Positions 22,561 to 25,806 of a stretch of 25,806 bases of DNA are shown in pieces. The notes under the pieces are model-generated. The model saw nothing but the letters and a program-made list of their open reading frames with translations, did not search any database and had not been told where the DNA came from. This DNA comes from Ignavibacteriales bacterium. Lineage in GTDB: Bacteria; Bacteroidota; Ignavibacteria; UBA10030. The DNA lies in contig JACQPU010000254.1 in assembly GCA_016207365.1 (NCBI GenBank), positions 1 through 25,806 on the forward strand, written 5' to 3'. The position numbers and the translations under genes are program-made. Each line of letters opens with the position of its first letter. Position 1 is the first letter of the stretch.

Positions 22561-23072
22561 AGACATCAACGGAAGCGGGTAAGGGGACAACCTTCAATAA
22601 CCCGATCGACCTTCTTCTCCATGATCACGAAAAAGGAATGGTTCAACTAAGCCTCCTGGAGCAGGCCGCCGAGTCGATCCGGGTAAACGGGTTTTCACCC
22701 GAAGCGTTTGAGCAGATCGCGGCCACCATCCGCTGGATGAACACCGAAGTACGAAAGCATACGGAAATCGAGGAGCGGCTCGTGTTTCCTCTTGTGGAAT
22801 CGCATATGAAATCCCTCGCGGAACAGGTGCGGGGTGAGCATCGGGATCTCTGGGATGCCTTTTCTGACCTTCTTGCCGCCGTGAAAGAAGTGGAGGAAGG
22901 ACGGTTGCATGGAACCTCAATCAGAAACGTTGTCTCTATTGCGGAGATGATTGTGGAGCTTATGCGGACACATATCAGACGCGAGAACACCATTCTCTTT
23001 CCTGCTATCAGGCAACTCTTATCAAACAAAGAACGTCAGGATCTGCTCGAGGCGATTCAGAAAGCTTTGTAA
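22557..23072 (+). CDS. Hemerythrin HHE-domain protein
   Basis: Cytoplasmic helical-bundle protein of 171 residues with histidine/glutamate motifs typical of hemerythrin-like iron proteins: LLLHDHEKG (His22, His24), RKHTEIEERLVFP, GEHRDLWDAF and THIRRENTILFP. These could bind a di-iron centre that senses or carries O2, NO or iron. Related proteins act in repair of NO-damaged iron-sulfur clusters, though this one lacks the N-terminal ScdA region. Its ATG overlaps the beta-gamma stop by 4 bp, so it is likely translated with the oxidoreductase. A role protecting oxygen-sensitive iron-sulfur enzymes encoded upstream is reasonable but inferred. Confidence 0.85.
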   Translation: MKTSTEAGKGTTFNNPIDLLLHDHEKGMVQLSLLEQAAESIRVNGFSPEAFEQIAATIRWMNTEVRKHTEIEERLVFPLVESHMKSLAEQVRGEHRDLWDAFSDLLAAVKEVEEGRLHGTSIRNVVSIAEMIVELMRTHIRRENTILFPAIRQLLSNKERQDLLEAIQKAL

Positions 23073-23094
23073 GGATCCGGCGTGGGAGAACAGT

Positions 23095-23742
23095 ATGCAA
23101 CGCATCATTAGAAAGGCAACGACGTTTTTCGAGATTCCGCTGGACCTGCGAAGCCGGGTTGTCATTCTCGTGGGCGCTGCATTGCTCACCCCGGTTTTCG
23201 TCCTGCCTCTGTGGCAGGTGGACTTTCAATCGGACCGCTATCCGCAGGGATTGATGTTAAAAATCTATTCCCATACGCTGGAAGAGGGAAAACCCGGGGA
23301 CCTCCTCGAAATCAACGCTCTCAATCATTATCTCGGCATGAAGCCCCTGGAACCTGAAGAGATCTCACAGTTCCGATGGTTCCCTTTCCTGCTGGGGGTA
23401 TGCTTTCTCCTCGCCTTGAGAACCGCGGTGCTCGGAACGATGTCGAGACTCGTTGATCTCTTTGTGCTCGCCGTCTATCTAGGACTCTTCACTCTTTGGA
23501 GCTTTCACACGACGCTTTCGAAATTCGGCCAATCGCTGAATCCGTTTGCAACGGTGAGGGTTGAGCCATTCACGCCGCCCCTGGTGGGTGAGATCAACGT
23601 AGCGCATGTTCTGATCAAGAGCGGGCCCGAGGCAGGGGCATTCCTTCTCGTTATTGTTCCGCTTGCCTGGCTTGCAGCTGTCGTGCTTTCCTGGAAAACG
23701 TGGTCAGCGGAAAATCAGCCGGGCCCCGACTACATTTCCTGA
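23095..23742 (+). CDS. Four-helix membrane protein of a type seen in nos gene clusters
   Basis: Membrane protein of 215 residues with likely helices at about 22-41, 95-115, 122-142 and 180-203. Between helices 1 and 2 lies an external segment containing YPQGLMLKIYSHTLEEG and INALNHYLGMKPLEP; the LNHYxGMKPLEP motif is what I recall from membrane proteins in clade II nitrous-oxide-reductase clusters of Bacteroidetes relatives. This is memory of the family and was not checked. The frame opens at 22951 inside the hemerythrin gene; the ATG at 23095 is chosen because GGGAGAA precedes it. It is probably the last gene of the long operon, or the first of the following Rrf2/NapH-like module. Function unknown. 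Confidence 0.72.
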   Translation: MQRIIRKATTFFEIPLDLRSRVVILVGAALLTPVFVLPLWQVDFQSDRYPQGLMLKIYSHTLEEGKPGDLLEINALNHYLGMKPLEPEEISQFRWFPFLLGVCFLLALRTAVLGTMSRLVDLFVLAVYLGLFTLWSFHTTLSKFGQSLNPFATVRVEPFTPPLVGEINVAHVLIKSGPEAGAFLLVIVPLAWLAAVVLSWKTWSAENQPGPDYIS

Positions 23743-23750
23743 AAAAAGAC

Positions 23751-23779
23751 TTGACAAAGACGGAGAAATGGCATAATTT
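23751..23779 (+). promoter_or_regulatory. Probable promoter of the Rrf2 regulator gene
   Basis: A consensus TTGACA (23751-23756) is followed by CATAAT after 15 bp (23772-23777) or TAATTT after 17 bp (23774-23779). Transcription would begin inside or just after the dyad at 23779-23796, leaving an almost absent leader before the ATG at 23799, so the mRNA may be leaderless. Confidence 0.55.
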
Positions 23780-23796
23780 AAGATAAGAAAGTCTGA
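23779..23796 (+). promoter_or_regulatory. Putative Rrf2 operator, autoregulatory copy
   Basis: TAAGATAAGAAAGTCTGA is an imperfect dyad sharing 14 of 18 bases with the perfect dyad at 24245-24262. It overlaps the -10 region and probable transcription start of the Rrf2 gene and ends 2 bp before its ATG, the usual place for repressor binding. Confidence 0.6.
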
Positions 23797-23798
23797 TT

Positions 23799-24227
23799 AT
23801 GAGCATAATCTTCAGTCGACAATGTGAATATGCACTCCAGGCGGTCACCTATCTGGCTTTGAAGACCAATGGGGAAATGACCTCCATCAAGGAACTTGCC
23901 AAAAAGCTTGGAATCCCGTACCACTTTCTTGGAAAGATTCTCCAGGATCTGACCTACAAGGGACTCCTGGTTTCTCAGAAGGGTCCTTCCGGCGGTTTTC
24001 GGCTGGCGATGCCGGCAAAGGATATTACGCTCTTTCATGTGGTCGAGGCGATTGACGGAGTTGGATTCACAAAGAACTGTGTTTTAGGATTCCCCGACTG
24101 CTCCGGTCAAAACCCTTGCGCCGTGCATGAGAAGTGGGCGGGTTTGAGGGACGGTATTTACTCGATGCTCGTAAATAAGAACATCGCCCAGATTGCGAAG
24201 GAAACGCGAAAACCGGAATACGTCTGA
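23799..24227 (+). CDS. Rrf2-family transcription regulator with three-Cys cluster motif
   Basis: DNA-binding repressor of 142 residues. The winged-helix part has FSRQCEYALQAVTYLAL, LAKKLGIPYHFLGKILQDL and KGPSGGFRLA, all Rrf2 hallmarks. Cys94, Cys101 and Cys107 (CVLGFPDCSGQNPC, CX6CX5C) are where IscR and NsrR hold their iron-sulfur cluster, with one extra residue in the first gap. A cluster that senses NO, O2 or cluster supply is therefore likely. The start lacks a Shine-Dalgarno site, and the ATG is 2 bp after a probable operator, suggesting leaderless or weak translation. It likely represses itself and the NapH-like gene 40 bp downstream. IscR-, NsrR- and other Rrf2-type roles cannot be separated here. 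Confidence 0.92.
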   Translation: MSIIFSRQCEYALQAVTYLALKTNGEMTSIKELAKKLGIPYHFLGKILQDLTYKGLLVSQKGPSGGFRLAMPAKDITLFHVVEAIDGVGFTKNCVLGFPDCSGQNPCAVHEKWAGLRDGIYSMLVNKNIAQIAKETRKPEYV

Positions 24228-24244
24228 TTTTTTTTGGCGTGAAA

Positions 24245-24262
24245 TCAGATAATAATATCTGA
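24245..24262. promoter_or_regulatory. Putative Rrf2 operator before the NapH-like gene
   Basis: TCAGATAATAATATCTGA is a perfect dyad with 7-bp arms and a 4-bp centre, 5 bp before the ATG at 24268. Its related copy before the Rrf2 gene makes it a strong operator candidate. No clear -35/-10 pair is visible between the two genes. Confidence 0.65.
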
Positions 24263-24267
24263 AATAC

Positions 24268-25455
24268 ATGTCCTTCCCTGCCGTGCAAACCAAAGAATTG
24301 ACGCTTCCCCAGAGGCGGAGAACTGATCGACAAGTTTCGAGGAAGATTCCGCCTGAGCTCCGAAGATGGAAAATCGACTTCTCAACGGAGACGAATGTCT
24401 TCAGACGATTGGTCTGGAGGTTGAAAGAAGACGCTCAGTTCCTCCGGACGGCCATCCAACTCGCCTTCGCGCTTCTCTGTATCTGGATCGGCTATGAATT
24501 TCACCTCTTTGTGAAGTGGGGGATATCAGGTGGGTCGGAGTCGTACGTCGCACGTCCGCCGGGCGTGGAGGGCTTCCTTCCGATCAGCGCATTGATGAGC
24601 CTTTCGTACTGGATTCAGAACGGCATCATCAACAATATTCATCCGGCTTCGATCTTCATTCTACTGGCGATTGTCGGGATCGGACTGCTGCTGAAAAAAG
24701 CGTTCTGCAGCTGGCTGTGTCCCCTTGGAACATTAAGCGAGGCGCTCTGGCTCCTGGGCGAGAAGATGTTCGGAAGGAATCTCAGGGTGACGCGCTGGCT
24801 CGATTATCCGCTCCGTTCTCTGAAATACCTTTTGCTTTTTTACTTTGTTTATGCGATTGCCTCGATGGATGTGTCATCACTCCGTCATTTCATTTACAGT
24901 CCTTACAATAAAGTGGCGGATATCAAGATGTATCTGTTCTTTGCCGAAATCTCGTCGTTTGCCCTCTGGACCATCCTCATTCTGATGGTCGGTTCCATCA
25001 TCATCAAGAACTTCTGGTGCCGCTACCTCTGTCCATATGGCGCGTTGCTTGGCCTCGCAAGCTTTTTAAGCCCTCTGAAAATCACGAGAAACAAGACGAC
25101 GTGTATCGACTGTGAACTCTGCACGAAAGCTTGCCCCTCGTCGATTAAAGTCCACAAAGCCGGCAGGGTGTGGAGCGATGAGTGTATGAGCTGCCTGGAA
25201 TGCGTTGAAGCGTGCCCGGTCAAGAACACGCTTGTGATGAGCGCCTCCCCGCGCACAACGAGGCCGGTGCCTTCATGGGTCTTCGGTGCGCGGATAGCGG
25301 GTGTGTTCGTGGGTGTGACGGGCCTGGCCATGCTCACCGGACATTGGCAGAATGGAATCACGAAACAGGAATATCAACGCCGTTTTCAGGAACTGAATAA
25401 ACCGGTGTATCAACACTTTCGCGGAAGCGTTCCGGAGTATGCGCCGAATGACTGA
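24268..25455 (+). CDS. NapH/NosR-like membrane 4Fe-4S electron-transfer protein
   Basis: Membrane iron-sulfur protein of 395 residues, likely moving electrons from quinol to periplasmic enzymes or across the membrane. After a basic N-terminus there are about five helices (from about 60 to 265) carrying two CX3CP motifs, FCSWLCPLG and WCRYLCPYG, which mark the NapH/NosR/CcoG/RdxA superfamily. Two [4Fe-4S] motifs follow, CIDCELCTKACP and CMSCLECVEACP, then a C-terminal helix (VFGARIAGVFVGVTGLAML) and a short tail. There is no FMN domain as in full NosR, so NapH/NosH-like is the better label. The ATG at 24268 has no Shine-Dalgarno site and follows an operator-like dyad. The next gene overlaps its end by 8 bp. 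Confidence 0.88.
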   Translation: MSFPAVQTKELTLPQRRRTDRQVSRKIPPELRRWKIDFSTETNVFRRLVWRLKEDAQFLRTAIQLAFALLCIWIGYEFHLFVKWGISGGSESYVARPPGVEGFLPISALMSLSYWIQNGIINNIHPASIFILLAIVGIGLLLKKAFCSWLCPLGTLSEALWLLGEKMFGRNLRVTRWLDYPLRSLKYLLLFYFVYAIASMDVSSLRHFIYSPYNKVADIKMYLFFAEISSFALWTILILMVGSIIIKNFWCRYLCPYGALLGLASFLSPLKITRNKTTCIDCELCTKACPSSIKVHKAGRVWSDECMSCLECVEACPVKNTLVMSASPRTTRPVPSWVFGARIAGVFVGVTGLAMLTGHWQNGITKQEYQRRFQELNKPVYQHFRGSVPEYAPND

Positions 25456-25806
25456 TTCAATGATCGTAGACGACATCAGGACCTTTTACGACGCTCTTGC
25501 CCCTGAGTACGATGTCATGACTGATTTCCCCAGGCGGTTCGCCCATGAGCGCCCATTTTTCCACATGCTTGTCGAAAAATTCAACCTGCGAACTGCTCTG
25601 GATGCCGGGACCGGAACCGGGTTCCATGCCCTCCTCCTCGCGCAACTTGGGCTCTCGGTGACGGCCATTGACATTTCACTCGCAATGCTCAAAGGCGTTT
25701 CACAGCATGCAAAAGCGATGAAGCTGAAGATAGAAACCGTGGAAACGCCGTTTCAAACGGCATATCAGGTGCTCAACCGGGAATTTGATTTTGTGCTGAG
25801 CATGGG
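25448..25806 (+). CDS. SAM-dependent methyltransferase, 3' end beyond window
   Basis: Class I methyltransferase of which 119 residues are visible. TFYDALAPEYDVM is a common start for UbiE-like small methyltransferases, and TALDAGTGTGFHALLLAQLG with VTAIDISLAML supplies the SAM-binding glycine loop and the acidic residue that holds the ribose. FDFVLSMG at the window end is motif II. The substrate cannot be inferred. The ATG at 25448 overlaps the upstream stop by 8 bp; a second ATG at 25460 is also possible. It is probably co-transcribed with the NapH-like gene. Confidence 0.85.
   Translation, partial: MTDSMIVDDIRTFYDALAPEYDVMTDFPRRFAHERPFFHMLVEKFNLRTALDAGTGTGFHALLLAQLGLSVTAIDISLAMLKGVSQHAKAMKLKIETVETPFQTAYQVLNREFDFVLSM

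Noticed and set aside
24228..24235. Run of eight T after the Rrf2 gene as a terminator
   Set aside because: No stable GC-rich hairpin precedes it, so an intrinsic terminator is not supported.

Overview
The window looks like a chromosomal segment of an anaerobic or microaerophilic Gram-negative bacterium with moderately high GC. A TonB energy transducer of the 'PQIVGG...' type, a multihaem cytochrome c, a Rrf2 regulator, three 2-oxoacid:ferredoxin oxidoreductases and a malic enzyme-phosphotransacetylase fusion together suggest the Ignavibacteria/Chlorobi side of the FCB group. This taxonomic guess is inference only. Most genes have clear Shine-Dalgarno sites, and one promoter has normal TTGAAA/TATAAT boxes, which argues against a typical Bacteroidia genome. 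I saw no tRNA, rRNA, CRISPR array, transposase or phage gene.

Left arm (1-8334, all minus strand). Reading in the direction of transcription: a cytosolic PAS-PAS histidine kinase and an NtrC-family sigma-54 activator; then a probable four-gene operon (stand-alone receiver protein, TraR/DksA-type zinc-finger protein, TonB, tandem universal stress protein); then a membrane-bound 13-haem c / b-type cytochrome with its own sigma-70-like promoter; then a bacterioferritin cut by the window edge. A textbook sigma-54 promoter lies just in front of the kinase (8360-8374). A second good one lies just in front of the receiver gene (5382-5397), about 150 bp downstream of a 10-bp dyad at the end of the activator gene. 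The two-component system therefore probably controls itself and the stress/TonB operon.

Centre (8353-23742, plus strand). A divergent 315-bp control region, with a third and weaker sigma-54-like site, leads into 16 co-directional genes with gaps of 53 bp or less and several ATGA overlaps, probably one long transcript. It encodes a single-chain pyruvate:ferredoxin oxidoreductase (NifJ), a four-subunit VorDBAC-type enzyme, a two-subunit enzyme with fused beta-gamma chains, and the MaeB malic enzyme-PTA fusion. It also carries an SDR protein, a hemerythrin, a four-helix membrane protein and several small Cys-rich or unknown proteins. Two small proteins that flank nifJ share a strictly spaced CX2CX8CX7C module, present three times in all. 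I cannot assign it to a known family, and it is the best candidate for an undescribed component. The genes together link malate, pyruvate, acetyl-CoA/acetyl-phosphate and other 2-oxoacids to the low-potential ferredoxin pool.

Right arm (23743-25806, plus strand). A Rrf2 regulator with a three-Cys cluster motif and a NapH/NosR-like membrane iron-sulfur protein are each preceded, 2-5 bp before the start codon, by related 18-bp dyads (14/18 identical), probably the Rrf2 operator. A SAM-dependent methyltransferase runs off the window end. The membrane protein before Rrf2 resembles one I recall from nitrous-oxide-reductase clusters, so a redox- or NO-responsive module is plausible, but no nosZ is visible here.
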